Positions 8,394-18,135 are shown, counted from the first letter of the stretch. The stretch: 49,403 nt of DNA from Streptomyces sp. NRRL F-4489 (GCF_001509485.1 NZ_LLZI01000271.1:1-49403), one strand, 5' to 3'. The notes: generated by a model from the sequence alone, not told the origin. Translations and numbers: made by a program.

Positions 8394-9182
8394 GTGCCGC
8401 ACGCCGCCGTCCCCCGTTCCGCCGCCCCCGCCCGCGCCACCGCGGCCGCCGCCGCCCGCGCCACCGACCTCAGCAAGGTCTACGGCCAGGGCGAGACCCG
8501 CGTCGTCGCGCTGGACTCCGTCACCGTGGAGTTCGCCCGGGCCCGCTTCACCGCCATCATGGGGCCGTCCGGCTCCGGCAAGTCCACGCTGATGCACTGC
8601 ATGGCCGGGCTGGACTCGGTGACCGGCGGCTCGGCCCGGATCGGCGACGTCGAGCTGGCCCAGCTGAACGACAAGCAGCTGACCCGGCTGCGCCGCGACC
8701 GGATCGGCTTCATCTTCCAGGCGTTCAACCTCCTGCCGACGCTGACCGCGCTGGAGAACATCACGCTGCCGATGGACATCGCCGGCCGCCGCCCGGACCG
8801 GGAGTGGGTCTCCCGGGTCGTGGAGACCGTGGGCCTTACGGGCCGGCTGGCGCACCGTCCGGCCCAGCTCTCCGGCGGCCAGCAGCAGCGGGTCGCGGTG
8901 GCGCGGGCGCTGGCCGCCCAGCCGGAGATCATCTTCGCGGACGAGCCGACCGGCAACCTCGACTCCCGCTCCGGCGCCGAAGTGCTGGGCTTCCTGCGGG
9001 AGTCGGTGCGCGCGATGGACCAGACCGTGGTGATGGTCACCCACGACCCGGTCGCGGCCGGCTACGCGGACCGGGTGGTCTTCCTCGCCGACGGCCGGAT
9101 CGTGGACGAGCTGTACGAGCCGACCGCGGACGCCGTACTGGACCGGATGCGGCGCTTCGACGCCGCCGGACGGACCAACTAG
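8394..9182 (+). CDS. ABC transporter ATP-binding protein (MacB/LolD-like)
   Basis: A 262-aa ATPase. It has a Walker A motif (GPSGSGKST), the Q-loop, signature LSGGQQQRVAVARAL, Walker B IIFADEPTGNLD and the switch His in VTHD. Best similarity is to the MacB/FtsE/LolD group, which works with FtsX-type permeases, and such a permease is next. The upstream sequence is open in frame to 8175. The GTG at 8394 is preferred because GGAG at 8385-8388 is well spaced and the upstream residues are low-complexity. GTG 8391 is an alternative. The substrate cannot be inferred; mechanotransmission-type export, for example of peptides or lipids, is usual for this group. Confidence 0.9.
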   Translation: MPHAAVPRSAAPARATAAAAARATDLSKVYGQGETRVVALDSVTVEFARARFTAIMGPSGSGKSTLMHCMAGLDSVTGGSARIGDVELAQLNDKQLTRLRRDRIGFIFQAFNLLPTLTALENITLPMDIAGRRPDREWVSRVVETVGLTGRLAHRPAQLSGGQQQRVAVARALAAQPEIIFADEPTGNLDSRSGAEVLGFLRESVRAMDQTVVMVTHDPVAAGYADRVVFLADGRIVDELYEPTADAVLDRMRRFDAAGRTN

Positions 9183-9293
9183 CCGACTCCCGGCCCCACT
9201 TGGGCCCGGTCGTGGCCGACCGGCCGCCGCCCCGCGCCACCGGGCCCCGCCTGACGGGCCCGCCCCTTCGCACCCAGGACTGACACCACCACC

Positions 9294-11873
9294 ATGTTCC
9301 GCACCGCTCTGCGCAACCTCCTCGCGCACAAGGCCCGGCTGATGATGACCGCGCTCGCGGTCCTGCTCGGCGTCGCCTTCGTCGCCGGCACCCTGATCTT
9401 CAGCGATACCGTCGGCGAGGCCGTCAAGAACGCCTCGGCCCGCAATCTCAAGGACGTCGCCGTCTCCATTCAGGCCATCTCTCCCCCGGACGCGCACGGC
9501 GGCCCGGACAAGGACGGCAAGCGCGCCACCGCCCTCGACGACCGGCTGGCGGACCGGATCCGCGCACTGCCCGGCGTCACCGGCGTCCGCGCCGACGTCA
9601 CCGGCGAGGCCACCCTCGCCGCCCGCGGCGACGGCCACCCGATCGGCAACGGCTGGCAGAACCGCGCCACCAACTACCGGCCCGGACCGGACGGCACCGA
9701 CCCCCGCTACCCGCTCGTCCGGGGCCGCGGCCCGGCCGGACCGGACGAGATCGCGCTGGCCGAGTCCACCGCGCGGACCGCCGGCTACCGCCTCGGCGAC
9801 ACCGTGCGGCTGGCCACCGACGGCCCGGTGCTGACCAAGAAGCTGGTCGGGATCGTGGCCACCGACGATCCGGCGGTGACCGCGGGCGGCAGCCTGACGC
9901 TGTTCGACACCGCCACCGCGCAGCGGATGTTCCTGCACCCGGGCCAGTTCGACGAGCTGGTGGTGGCGGCCGCGCCCGGCACCGACCAGCGGGCGCTGAC
10001 CGCGCGGGTGCGCGCGCTGCTCCCGGCCGACCGCGCCCAGGCCACCAGCGGCCATGACCTGGCCGCCGAGCAGGCGCGGCTGATCGCCGACCGGAACCGC
10101 GCGCTGAGCGGGACCCTGCTGGCCTTCGCCGGCATCGCGCTGTTCGTCGGCGTCTTCATCATCGCCAACACCTTCACCATGCTGGTCTCCCAGCGCACCC
10201 GCGAGATCGCGCTGCTGCGCGCGGTGGGCGCCTCGCGCCGCCAGGTGGTGCGCTCGGTGCTGGTCGAGGCGGGGCTGCTGGGGCTGCTGTCCTCGGTCGT
10301 CGGCTTCGGGCTGGGCACCGGGATCGCGGTGGGGCTGCGGGCCTTCCTGACGGCCCAGGGTGCCGGGTTCCCGGACGGGCCGGTCGTGATCAGCCCCTCG
10401 GCGGTGGCCGCGTCCCTGGCCGTGGGCGTCGGCGTGACGGTGCTGGCCGCCTGGCTGCCGTCCCGCAAGGCCGCGCGGATCGCGCCGGTGGAGGCGCTGA
10501 GCACCGTCGACGCGCCGCCGGCCGTCCGGAGCCTGGTCGTCCGCAACGTCCTGGGCGCCCTCCTGACCGCCGCCGGTGTCGCGGTGATGCTGTGGGTCTC
10601 CACCCTCAAGGGCGACGACAACATCCCGGTGGCGATGGGCGGTTCGGCGCTGACGCTCACCGGGATGATCGTCCTGGCGCCGCTGCTGTCCCGTCCGCTG
10701 GTGTCGCTGGCCGGACTCGTCACCACCCGGCTGTTCGGCGTCGCCGGCAAGCTGGCCAAGGAGAACGCGCTGCGCAATCCGCGCCGGACGGCGGCGACCG
10801 GCTCGGCGCTGATGATCGGCCTGACCCTGATCACCGGCCTGACCGTGGCCGGCCACTCGTCGCAGCTGGCGCTGGACCGGATGGCGGCGGCCGGCCTGAC
10901 CGCCGACTACAAGGTCTCCACCTCGACCGGCACCGGCCTGGACCCGGCGGCGTCGGCGCGGGTGGCCAAGCTCCCGGACGTCGCGGCGGCGGCCCCGGTG
11001 CGCGGGGCGGGCTACACCCTCCCGGACGGCGGCAGCGGCCCGGACGGCGGCTTCGGCTACGTCCACGGCACCGACCTGGACCAGATCGCCAAGGTGACCT
11101 CGCTGAACGTCACCGACGGCTCGATGGCCGCGGTGCGGTCCGGCGGGATCGCGGTCTCGCAGACCGGCGCCAAGGAGCACGGCTGGCGGGCCGGCCAGAC
11201 GGTGACCCTGGTCTTCTTCGACAAGAAGCGGGTGGCCGTGCGGGTCGGCGCGGTCTACGCGGACAACCCCGTCCTGGGCGAGTCGTTCGCCGCCACCGCG
11301 CTGGTCGATCCGCATCTGGACCGGATCCGGGACGACGAGCTGCTGGTCAAGGTCCGCGACGGCCGGTCGGAGCGGACCGCCGGGGAGATCCGGCGGGCGT
11401 TCGGCGACAGCCCGCTGCTGAAGGTGCAGAGCCGCGAGGACCTCCGCAAGGAGACCGCGGGCCAGATCGACACCATGGTCTACATGATCTACGGGCTGCT
11501 GGGGATGGCCGTGGTCATCGCGGTGGTCGGGGTGGTCAACACCCTCGCCATGTCGGTGTTCGAGCGGACCCGGGAGATCGGGATGCTGCGCGCCATCGGG
11601 CTGGCCCGGGGCGGGGTGAAGCGGATGGTCCGGCTGGAGTCGGTGGTGATCTCGCTGTTCGGCGCGGTGCTGGGCATCGGCGTGGGGATCTTCCTGGCCT
11701 GGGCCGGCGGTGAGCTGGTGGCCGCGTCGTTCACCTCGTACCGGATGGTGCTGCCGTGGGACCGGCTCGGGCTGTTCCTGCTGACCGCCCTGGTGGTGGG
11801 GGTGCTGGCCGCGCTGTGGCCGGCCCGCCGGGCGGCGCGGCTGAACATGCTGGAGGCGATCGGCGCCCACTGA
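9294..11873 (+). CDS. ABC transporter permease with two FtsX domains
   Basis: An 859-aa integral membrane protein, the partner of the ATPase 111 bp upstream. The N-terminus holds a membrane helix (about 17-37) followed by a long extracytoplasmic MacB-like domain. Three helices of a first FtsX domain follow at about 275-400 (NTFTMLVSQRTREIALLRAVGAS), then a second extracytoplasmic segment and a second FtsX domain near the C-terminus (NTLAMSVFERTREIGMLRAIG). The duplicated design is common in actinobacteria, where one polypeptide supplies both permease halves. No strong ribosome site is seen before the ATG. Two hairpins follow the gene. Confidence 0.9.
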   Translation: MFRTALRNLLAHKARLMMTALAVLLGVAFVAGTLIFSDTVGEAVKNASARNLKDVAVSIQAISPPDAHGGPDKDGKRATALDDRLADRIRALPGVTGVRADVTGEATLAARGDGHPIGNGWQNRATNYRPGPDGTDPRYPLVRGRGPAGPDEIALAESTARTAGYRLGDTVRLATDGPVLTKKLVGIVATDDPAVTAGGSLTLFDTATAQRMFLHPGQFDELVVAAAPGTDQRALTARVRALLPADRAQATSGHDLAAEQARLIADRNRALSGTLLAFAGIALFVGVFIIANTFTMLVSQRTREIALLRAVGASRRQVVRSVLVEAGLLGLLSSVVGFGLGTGIAVGLRAFLTAQGAGFPDGPVVISPSAVAASLAVGVGVTVLAAWLPSRKAARIAPVEALSTVDAPPAVRSLVVRNVLGALLTAAGVAVMLWVSTLKGDDNIPVAMGGSALTLTGMIVLAPLLSRPLVSLAGLVTTRLFGVAGKLAKENALRNPRRTAATGSALMIGLTLITGLTVAGHSSQLALDRMAAAGLTADYKVSTSTGTGLDPAASARVAKLPDVAAAAPVRGAGYTLPDGGSGPDGGFGYVHGTDLDQIAKVTSLNVTDGSMAAVRSGGIAVSQTGAKEHGWRAGQTVTLVFFDKKRVAVRVGAVYADNPVLGESFAATALVDPHLDRIRDDELLVKVRDGRSERTAGEIRRAFGDSPLLKVQSREDLRKETAGQIDTMVYMIYGLLGMAVVIAVVGVVNTLAMSVFERTREIGMLRAIGLARGGVKRMVRLESVVISLFGAVLGIGVGIFLAWAGGELVAASFTSYRMVLPWDRLGLFLLTALVVGVLAALWPARRAARLNMLEAIGAH

Positions 11874-11882
11874 GGCGGGCAC

Positions 11883-11910
11883 GGGGGGCCGGTCACCGGG
11901 CCGGCCCCCC
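11883..11910 (+). terminator. Terminator hairpin after the FtsX-type permease
   Basis: GGGGGGCCGG (11883-11892) pairs perfectly with CCGGCCCCCC (11901-11910) around an 8-nt loop, starting 9 bases after the permease stop codon. Confidence 0.65.
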
Positions 11911-11930
11911 GCCGAGACGCGGACACGAAA

Positions 11931-11960
11931 CGGGCGGCGCGCTCAACAGCGCGCCGCCCG
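11931..11960 (-). terminator. Terminator hairpin after pfkA
   Basis: Perfect 13-bp arms (CGGGCGGCGCGCT, 11931-11943, and its complement, 11948-11960) enclose a 4-nt loop. Read on the minus strand it is followed by TTTCGTG, so it best fits termination of pfkA transcription, though it could act both ways. Confidence 0.7.
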
Positions 11961-12011
11961 CCGCGTATTGACGAGCCGTCAGGACGCCTGAAAAGCGACC
12001 CGGCCCCGCCT

Positions 12012-13037
12012 TTAGAACACCGACTCCGCCTCGGCCATCCGGCTCGCCGGCACCCGCTTCAGCTCCGTGATCGCGTCGGCCAGCGGCGCCATCACGATGT
12101 CGGTGCCGCGCAGCGCGGTCATCTGGCCGAAGTCGCCGCGGTGCGCGGCCTCCACGGCGTGCCAGCCGAAGCGGGTGGCCAGCACCCGGTCGTAGGCGGT
12201 GGGGGTGCCGCCGCGCTGGACGTGGCCGAGGATGACCGGGCGGGCCTCCTTGCCCAGGCGCTGCTCCAGCTCGCGGGCGAGCGCGGTGCCGATACCGGAG
12301 AACCGCTCGTGGCCGTACTGGTCGATGGCACCCTTCTTGTAGTCCATGGTGCCGGGGCGCGGGTGGGCGCCCTCGGCGACGCAGACCACCGCGAACTTCT
12401 TGCCCCGCGCGAACCGCTCCTCCACCATCCGCACCAGGTCGTTGACGTCGAACTCGCGCTCCGGGAGGCAGATGCCGTGCGCACCGCCGGCCATCCCGGA
12501 CTCCAGGGCGATCCAGCCCGCGTGCCGGCCCATGACCTCCACGACCATCACCCGCTGATGCGATTCGGCGGTGGTCTTCAGGCGGTCGATGGCCTCGGTG
12601 GCCACGCCGACGGCGGTGTCGAAGCCGAAGGTGCGGTCGGTGGAGGAGATGTCGTTGTCGATGGTCTTGGGGACGCCGACCACCGGCATACCGGCGTCGG
12701 CGAGCATCCGGGCGGCGGTGAGCGTGCCCTCGCCGCCGATCGGGATCAGGACGTCGATCCCGTATTCGCGGGAGAAGTCCTTGGCGCTCTCGCACGCCTC
12801 GCGGAGCCGGGCGCGCTCCAGGCGGGCGGAGCCGAGGATGGTGCCGCCGCGGGCGAGGATGCCGCTGACCGCGTCCAGGTCGAGCTTGCGGAAGCGGCCG
12901 TCGAGCAGGCCCTTGAAACCGTCCTCGAAGCCGATGACCTCGTCGCCGTGGCCGGTCAGGGCGCGGTGGACGACGGACCGGATCACAGCATTCAGGCCGG
13001 GACAGTCGCCGCCCGCGGTGAGGACTCCGATACGCAT
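12012..13037 (-). CDS. pfkA: 6-phosphofructokinase
   Basis: A 341-aa enzyme phosphorylating fructose 6-phosphate to fructose 1,6-bisphosphate. The N-terminal nucleotide loop (GVLTAGGDCPGLNAVIR), the substrate motif PKTIDNDI and MGRHAGWIA are clear. The GGEGT motif has Gly where pyrophosphate-dependent enzymes carry Asp, pointing to ATP use. The neighbouring Lys in PKTIDND is a residue otherwise typical of PPi enzymes, a mix known in actinobacterial ATP-PFKs. The ATG at 13037 is chosen because MRIGVLTAGGD is the family N-terminus and AGGAGA precedes it; the frame is open further upstream. Divergent from pta across 275 bp. Confidence 0.93.
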   Translation of the reverse strand: MRIGVLTAGGDCPGLNAVIRSVVHRALTGHGDEVIGFEDGFKGLLDGRFRKLDLDAVSGILARGGTILGSARLERARLREACESAKDFSREYGIDVLIPIGGEGTLTAARMLADAGMPVVGVPKTIDNDISSTDRTFGFDTAVGVATEAIDRLKTTAESHQRVMVVEVMGRHAGWIALESGMAGGAHGICLPEREFDVNDLVRMVEERFARGKKFAVVCVAEGAHPRPGTMDYKKGAIDQYGHERFSGIGTALARELEQRLGKEARPVILGHVQRGGTPTAYDRVLATRFGWHAVEAAHRGDFGQMTALRGTDIVMAPLADAITELKRVPASRMAEAESVF

Positions 13038-13206
13038 CGTGCTGTGTCTCCTGTGCTCGCTGTCGGTTCGTGTGAGCCGGTCCGATTGTTTCATGTGCGG
13101 CACGGTCCGACCCCGGCCCCGGACGCACACGGGGACCACCCCCCACTGTCCCCGCCCCGGGCGCGCCAGGGAAACTGGGAGAGCGACCTAGCCACCCGCG
13201 CAGGTA

Positions 13207-13235
13207 TTGTCAAGAGGGGCAAGCCCACAATAACG
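13207..13235 (+). promoter_or_regulatory. Candidate promoter in the pfkA / pta divergent region
   Basis: The 275-bp gap (13038-13312) has an AT-rich stretch containing TTGTCA at 13207-13212 and an A/T-rich hexamer about 17 bases on (13230-13235), followed by TTTTGACC near 13251-13258. This is a weak match to a housekeeping promoter for pta. No clear operator is seen. Confidence 0.3.
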
Positions 13236-13312
13236 GGTAATTTTGACCTTGTGACCAGGGAAATCCCGCGAGCGCGGAGCCTCGCGGCCATCGGAACGGA
13301 CGGAGTGCACAC

Positions 13313-15406
13313 GTGACGCGCAGCGTGTACGTGACCGGTATCGACCGCGGCGACGGACGCCAGGTCATCGAGCTGGGGGTCATGGAGCTGCTGACCCGCC
13401 ACGTCGACCGGGTGGGGGTGTTCCGCCCACTGGTCCACGACGGACCCGACCGGCTCTTCGAACTCCTCAAGGCCCGCTACCGCCTCTCCCAGCCCGCCGG
13501 GACCGTCCACGGCATCGGCTACGACGAGGCCGCCGCCCTCCAGGCCGAGCGCGGCACCGACGAACTGGTGTCCCTGCTCGTCGACCGCTTCCACGCGGTG
13601 GCCCGGGAGTACGAGTACGTCCTCGTGCTCGGCTCGGACTACGCCGCCACCAGCCTCCCGGACGAGCTGGCGCTCAACGCCCGGCTCGCGAACGAGTTCG
13701 GCGCCGCGGTGATACCGGTGGTCGGCGGCCAGGGCCAGGAGGCCGAGTCGGTGCGCGCCGAGGCCCGCAACGCCTACCGCGCCTACACCACGCTGGGCTG
13801 CGATGTGGTCGCGCTGGTCGTCAACCGCGTCGCCCCGGAGGAGCGCACCGCGATCGTGGAGCGGCTCGCGGCCCGGCTGCCGGTGCCGTGCTACGCGCTC
13901 CCGGAGGACGGTTCGCTCTCCGCGCCGACCGTCGGTCAGATCGTCCAGGCGCTGGGCGCCGAGGTGCTGCTCGGGGACGACTCCGGGCTGGCCCGGGACG
14001 CCCGCGACTTCGTCTTCGGCGGCGCGATGCTGCCGACCTTCCTCAAGGCGCTCACCCCCGGCTGCATGGTGATCACCCCCGGGGACCGCGCCGACCTCGT
14101 CATCGGCTCGCTGGCCGCGCACAGCGCCGGCGCCCCGCCGATCGCCGGTGTGGTGCTCACCCTCGACGAGCGGCCCGGCCCGGACATCATGGCGCTGGCC
14201 GCCCGCCTGGCGCCCGGCACGCCGGTGGTCTCCGTACCGGGCGGGTCGTTCCCCACCGCCGCCGAGCTGTTCGCCATCGAGGGCAAGCTGAACGCCGCCT
14301 CGCCGCGCAAGGCGGAGACCGCGCTCGGCCTCTTCGAGCGGCACGTGGACACCGCGGAGCTGACCGACCGGATCTCGGTCGCCCGCTCCGGCCGGGTCAC
14401 GCCGATGATGTTCGAGCACGAGCTGATCGAGCGGTCCCGGTCCGGGCGCCGCCGGGTGGTGCTGCCCGAGGGCACCGAGGAGCGGGTGCTGCGCGCCGCC
14501 GACGTGCTGCTGCGCCGCGATGTGTGCGACCTGACGCTGCTGGGCGAGGAGGAGGCGATCCGCAAGCGCGCCGCCGACCTGGCCATCGACCTCGCGGACG
14601 CCCAGATCATCGACCCGCAGACCTCCCCGCTGCGCGAGCGGTTCGCCGAGCTGTACGCGACCCTGCGCGCCCACAAGGGCGTCAGCTACGAGCTGGCCTA
14701 CGACGTGGTCGCCGATGTGTCGTACTTCGGCACGCTGATGGTGCAGGAGGGCCTGGCCGACGGCATGGTCTCCGGCGCGGCGCACTCCACCGCCGCCACC
14801 ATCCGCCCGGCCTTCGAGATCATCAAGACCAAGCCGGACGCCCAGATCGTCTCGTCGGTCTTCTTCATGTGCCTGGCCGACCGGGTGCTGGTCTACGGCG
14901 ACTGCGCGGTCAACCCCGACCCGGACGCCGAGCAGCTGGCCGATATCGCCATCCAGTCCGCCGCCACCGCCGCGCAGTTCGGCGTGGAGCCGCGGATCGC
15001 GATGCTGTCGTACTCCACCGGCACCTCCGGCTCCGGCGCCGATGTCGACAAGGTCCGCAAGGCCACCGAGATCGTCCGCGAGCGGCGCCCGGACCTGCTG
15101 GTCGAGGGCCCGATCCAGTACGACGCGGCGGTGGACGCGGCGGTCGCGGCGACCAAGCTGCCGGACTCCGCCGTGGCCGGCCAGGCCACCGTGCTGATCT
15201 TCCCGGACCTCAACACCGGCAACAACACCTACAAGGCCGTCCAGCGCTCGGCGGGCGCGGTGGCGGTCGGCCCGGTGCTGCAGGGCCTGCGCAAGCCGGT
15301 CAACGACCTCTCGCGCGGCGCCCTGGTCCAGGACATCGTCAACACCGTGGCGATCACCGCCATCCAGGCCCAGGGCGCGCTGCCCGGCGCCGGCCGCACC
15401 GCCTGA
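13313..15406 (+). CDS. pta: Phosphate acetyltransferase
   Basis: A 697-aa long-form enzyme converting acetyl-CoA and phosphate to acetyl phosphate and CoA. The N-terminal part (about 1-190) is the dethiobiotin-synthetase-like domain, followed by a DRTGG-type domain about 215-330, and the catalytic PTA domain about 375-695 with SYSTGTSGSGADVDKV and FPDLNTGNNTYKAVQR. Length and order match the long class I-II Pta proteins. The GTG start follows GGACGGAG. It is 28 bp upstream of ackA, so both are probably co-transcribed for acetate overflow or assimilation. Confidence 0.95.
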   Translation: MTRSVYVTGIDRGDGRQVIELGVMELLTRHVDRVGVFRPLVHDGPDRLFELLKARYRLSQPAGTVHGIGYDEAAALQAERGTDELVSLLVDRFHAVAREYEYVLVLGSDYAATSLPDELALNARLANEFGAAVIPVVGGQGQEAESVRAEARNAYRAYTTLGCDVVALVVNRVAPEERTAIVERLAARLPVPCYALPEDGSLSAPTVGQIVQALGAEVLLGDDSGLARDARDFVFGGAMLPTFLKALTPGCMVITPGDRADLVIGSLAAHSAGAPPIAGVVLTLDERPGPDIMALAARLAPGTPVVSVPGGSFPTAAELFAIEGKLNAASPRKAETALGLFERHVDTAELTDRISVARSGRVTPMMFEHELIERSRSGRRRVVLPEGTEERVLRAADVLLRRDVCDLTLLGEEEAIRKRAADLAIDLADAQIIDPQTSPLRERFAELYATLRAHKGVSYELAYDVVADVSYFGTLMVQEGLADGMVSGAAHSTAATIRPAFEIIKTKPDAQIVSSVFFMCLADRVLVYGDCAVNPDPDAEQLADIAIQSAATAAQFGVEPRIAMLSYSTGTSGSGADVDKVRKATEIVRERRPDLLVEGPIQYDAAVDAAVAATKLPDSAVAGQATVLIFPDLNTGNNTYKAVQRSAGAVAVGPVLQGLRKPVNDLSRGALVQDIVNTVAITAIQAQGALPGAGRTA

Positions 15407-15434
15407 CCCCTCCCCCCACCCGGAAAGACCCTTC

Positions 15435-16646
15435 ATGACTGCCAACGCCACCCGCGTCCTCGTCCTCAACTCCGGCTCCTCGTCGGTGAAGTACCAGCTG
15501 CTCGACATGGCCGGCGGCGCCCGGCTCGCCACCGGCCTGGTCGAGCGGATCGGTGAGGCGACCTCGCGCCTGGCCCACCATCCGCTGGCGGCCGGCGGCG
15601 CCACCCGCGAGACCACCGGCCCGATAGCCGACCACGACGCCGCGCTGAAGGCGGTGGCCGGCGAGCTGGCCGCCGACGGGCTGGGCCTCGACTCCCCCGA
15701 GCTGGCCGCGATCGGCCACCGGGTGGTGCACGGCGGGCTGAAGTTCACCGCGCCGACCGTCATCGACGACGCGGTGCTCAAGGAGATCGAGCGGCTGGTG
15801 CCGGTGGCGCCGCTGCACAACCCGGCGAACATCACCGGTATCCGCACTGCCCAGGCGCTGCGCCCGGACCTCCCGCAGATCGCGGTCTTCGACACCGCCT
15901 TCCACACCACGATGCCGGAGCACGCGGCGCGCTACGCGATCGACGTGGCGACCGCCGACGCGCACCGGATCCGCCGCTACGGCTTCCACGGCACCTCGCA
16001 CGGCTACGTCTCCCGGCGCACCGCCGAGCTGCTGGGCAAGGCGCCGGAGGAGGTCAACGTGATCGTGCTGCACCTGGGCAACGGCGCCTCGGCGTCCGCC
16101 GTCCAGGGCGGCCGGTGCGTGGACACCTCGATGGGCCTGACCCCCTTGGAGGGCCTGGTGATGGGTACCCGTTCGGGTGATATCGACCCGGCGGTGACCT
16201 TCCACCTGGAGCGGGTCGCCGGGATGTCCACCGACGAGATCGACGAACTGCTGAACAAGAAGAGCGGGCTGCTCGGGCTGTGCGGCGACAACGACATGCG
16301 GGAGATCCGGCGGCGGATCGACGAGGGCGACGAGCGGGCCGCGCTCGCCTTCGACATCTACATCCACCGGCTGAAGAAGTACATCGGCGCCTACTACGCG
16401 GTGCTCGGCAGGGTCGACGCGGTCGCCTTCACCGCGGGCGTCGGCGAGAACGCCGCGCCGGTGCGGGCCGCCGCCATCGCCGGCCTGGAGGAGCTGGGCC
16501 TGGCGGTGGACGCGTCGCTGAACGCCGAGCGGTCCGGCGAGCCCCGGCTGATCTCGCCCGAATACGCGCGGGTCGCGGTCGCCGTGGTCCCCACCGACGA
16601 GGAACTGGAGATCGCCCGGCAGACATACGCCCTGGTCAACGCCTGA
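15435..16646 (+). CDS. ackA: Acetate kinase
   Basis: A 403-aa ASKHA-fold kinase interconverting acetyl phosphate plus ADP and acetate plus ATP. Family signatures are the N-terminal LVLNSGSSSVKYQ with Asn12, HRVVHGG, RRYGFHGTSHGYVS, the phosphate loop HLGNGASASAV and the GTRSGDIDP motif. The usual family length is about 400 aa. It lies directly downstream of pta with a GGAAAG ribosome site and is followed by the pyk promoter. Confidence 0.96.
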   Translation: MTANATRVLVLNSGSSSVKYQLLDMAGGARLATGLVERIGEATSRLAHHPLAAGGATRETTGPIADHDAALKAVAGELAADGLGLDSPELAAIGHRVVHGGLKFTAPTVIDDAVLKEIERLVPVAPLHNPANITGIRTAQALRPDLPQIAVFDTAFHTTMPEHAARYAIDVATADAHRIRRYGFHGTSHGYVSRRTAELLGKAPEEVNVIVLHLGNGASASAVQGGRCVDTSMGLTPLEGLVMGTRSGDIDPAVTFHLERVAGMSTDEIDELLNKKSGLLGLCGDNDMREIRRRIDEGDERAALAFDIYIHRLKKYIGAYYAVLGRVDAVAFTAGVGENAAPVRAAAIAGLEELGLAVDASLNAERSGEPRLISPEYARVAVAVVPTDEELEIARQTYALVNA

Positions 16647-16661
16647 CAGCTAGGTCTTCCA

Positions 16662-16701
16662 CCAGCTGGAATATTCCGCTGCGAAACAAACCCGATAGGA
16701 T
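16662..16701 (+). promoter_or_regulatory. pyk promoter with two palindromes
   Basis: A TAGGAT -10 element lies at 16696-16701, 6 bases before the pyk ATG, so transcripts may start at or next to the ATG (leaderless). Upstream are two overlapping perfect palindromes, CCAGCTGG (16662-16669) and GGAATATTCC (16668-16677), the second about where a -35 element would sit. AGGA inside the -10 could alternatively act as a ribosome site. Confidence 0.5.
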
Positions 16702-16707
16702 CCAGCC

Positions 16708-18135
16708 ATGCGCCGTTCCAAAATCGTCTGCACCCTGGGCCCCGCCGTCGACTCCTACGACCAGCTGAAGACGCTGATCGAGGCCGGCATGAACGTGGCC
16801 CGTTTCAACATGAGCCACGGGAGCCACTCGGAGCACGAGGAGCGGTACCACCGCCTCCGCAAGGCCGCCGAGGAGACCGGCCGCGCCGTCGGCGTGCTGG
16901 CCGACCTCCAGGGCCCGAAGATCCGCCTGGAGACCTTCGCGGAGGGCCCGGTCGAGCTGGTCCGCGGCGACGAGTTCGTCATCACCACCGAGGACGTGCC
17001 CGGCGACAAGCACATCTGCGGCACCACCTACAAGGGCCTGCCCGGCGACGTCTCCAAGGGCGACCCGGTCCTGATCAACGACGGCAACGTCGCCCTCCAG
17101 GTCGTCGAGGTGGACGGCCCGCGGGTGCGCACCATCGTCATCGAGGGCGGGGTCATCTCCGACCACAAGGGCATCAACCTCCCCGGTGCCGCGGTCAACG
17201 TCCCGGCGCTGTCCGAGAAGGACATCGAGGACCTGAAGTTCGCCCTGCACATGGGCTGCGACATGGTCGCGCTGTCCTTCGTCCGCGACGCCAAGGACGT
17301 CCACGACGTGCACCGCGTCATGGACGAGGTGGGCCGCCGGGTCCCGGTCATCGCCAAGGTGGAGAAGCCGCAGGCGGTCGCCAACATGGCGGAGGTCGTG
17401 ATGGCCTTCGACGCGGTGATGGTGGCGCGCGGCGACCTGGCGGTGGAGTACCCGCTGGAGAAGGTCCCGATGGTGCAGAAGCGCCTGGTGGAGATGTGCC
17501 GCCGGAACGCCAAGCCGGTGATCGTGGCGACCCAGATGATGGAGTCGATGATCACCAACTCCCGGCCGACCCGCGCCGAGGCGTCCGACGTCGCCAACGC
17601 CATCCTCGACGGCGCCGACGCGGTGATGCTCTCCGCGGAGTCCTCGGTGGGCCAGTACCCGATCGAGACCGTCAAGACCATGTCGAAGATCGTCGAGGCG
17701 GCCGAGCAGGAGCTGCTGTCCAAGGGCCTGCAGCCGCTGGTGCCCGGCAAGAAGCCGCGTACGCAGGGCGGTGCGGTGGCCCGCGCGGCCTGCGAGATGG
17801 CCGACTTCCTGGACGGCAAGGCGCTGGTGGCGTTCACCAAGTCCGGTGACACCGCCCGCCGGCTCTCCCGCTACCGCGCCGCGCAGCCGATCCTGGCCTT
17901 CACCACCGATGTCGCCACCCGCAACCAGCTCACGCTGAGCTGGGGCGTGGACGCCTTCGTCGTCCCGCACGTGGACAACACCGACGCGATGGTCGAGCTG
18001 GTCGACGCCGAGCTGCTCAAGCTCCAGCGCTACAACCCCGGCGACACCATGATCATCACCGCCGGTTCGCCCCCCGGCGTCCCCGGCACCACCAACATGG
18101 TGCGGGTGCACCACCTCGGCAACGAGCGCGCCTGA
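16708..18135 (+). CDS. pyk: Pyruvate kinase
   Basis: A 475-aa glycolytic enzyme converting phosphoenolpyruvate and ADP to pyruvate and ATP. It starts with the RRSKIVCTLGPA motif and has NMSHG, the active-site signature VPVIAKVEKPQA with its Lys, ARGDLAVE for metal binding, ATQMMESMI, and a C-terminal allosteric domain from about residue 340. It follows pta-ackA but has its own apparent promoter. Its stop is followed within 30 bases by an abnormal homopolymer block. Confidence 0.96.
   Translation: MRRSKIVCTLGPAVDSYDQLKTLIEAGMNVARFNMSHGSHSEHEERYHRLRKAAEETGRAVGVLADLQGPKIRLETFAEGPVELVRGDEFVITTEDVPGDKHICGTTYKGLPGDVSKGDPVLINDGNVALQVVEVDGPRVRTIVIEGGVISDHKGINLPGAAVNVPALSEKDIEDLKFALHMGCDMVALSFVRDAKDVHDVHRVMDEVGRRVPVIAKVEKPQAVANMAEVVMAFDAVMVARGDLAVEYPLEKVPMVQKRLVEMCRRNAKPVIVATQMMESMITNSRPTRAEASDVANAILDGADAVMLSAESSVGQYPIETVKTMSKIVEAAEQELLSKGLQPLVPGKKPRTQGGAVARAACEMADFLDGKALVAFTKSGDTARRLSRYRAAQPILAFTTDVATRNQLTLSWGVDAFVVPHVDNTDAMVELVDAELLKLQRYNPGDTMIITAGSPPGVPGTTNMVRVHHLGNERA

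Noticed and set aside
7881..11882. A 1333-aa open frame antisense to the ABC transporter genes
   Set aside because: Low-complexity, Gln/His/Arg/Gly-rich translation with no domain. It is the expected antisense shadow of high-GC genes whose forward frames have clear ABC motifs.
13091..15910. A 939-aa antisense frame over pta
   Set aside because: No recognisable family; the forward strand encodes complete Pta and acetate kinase.
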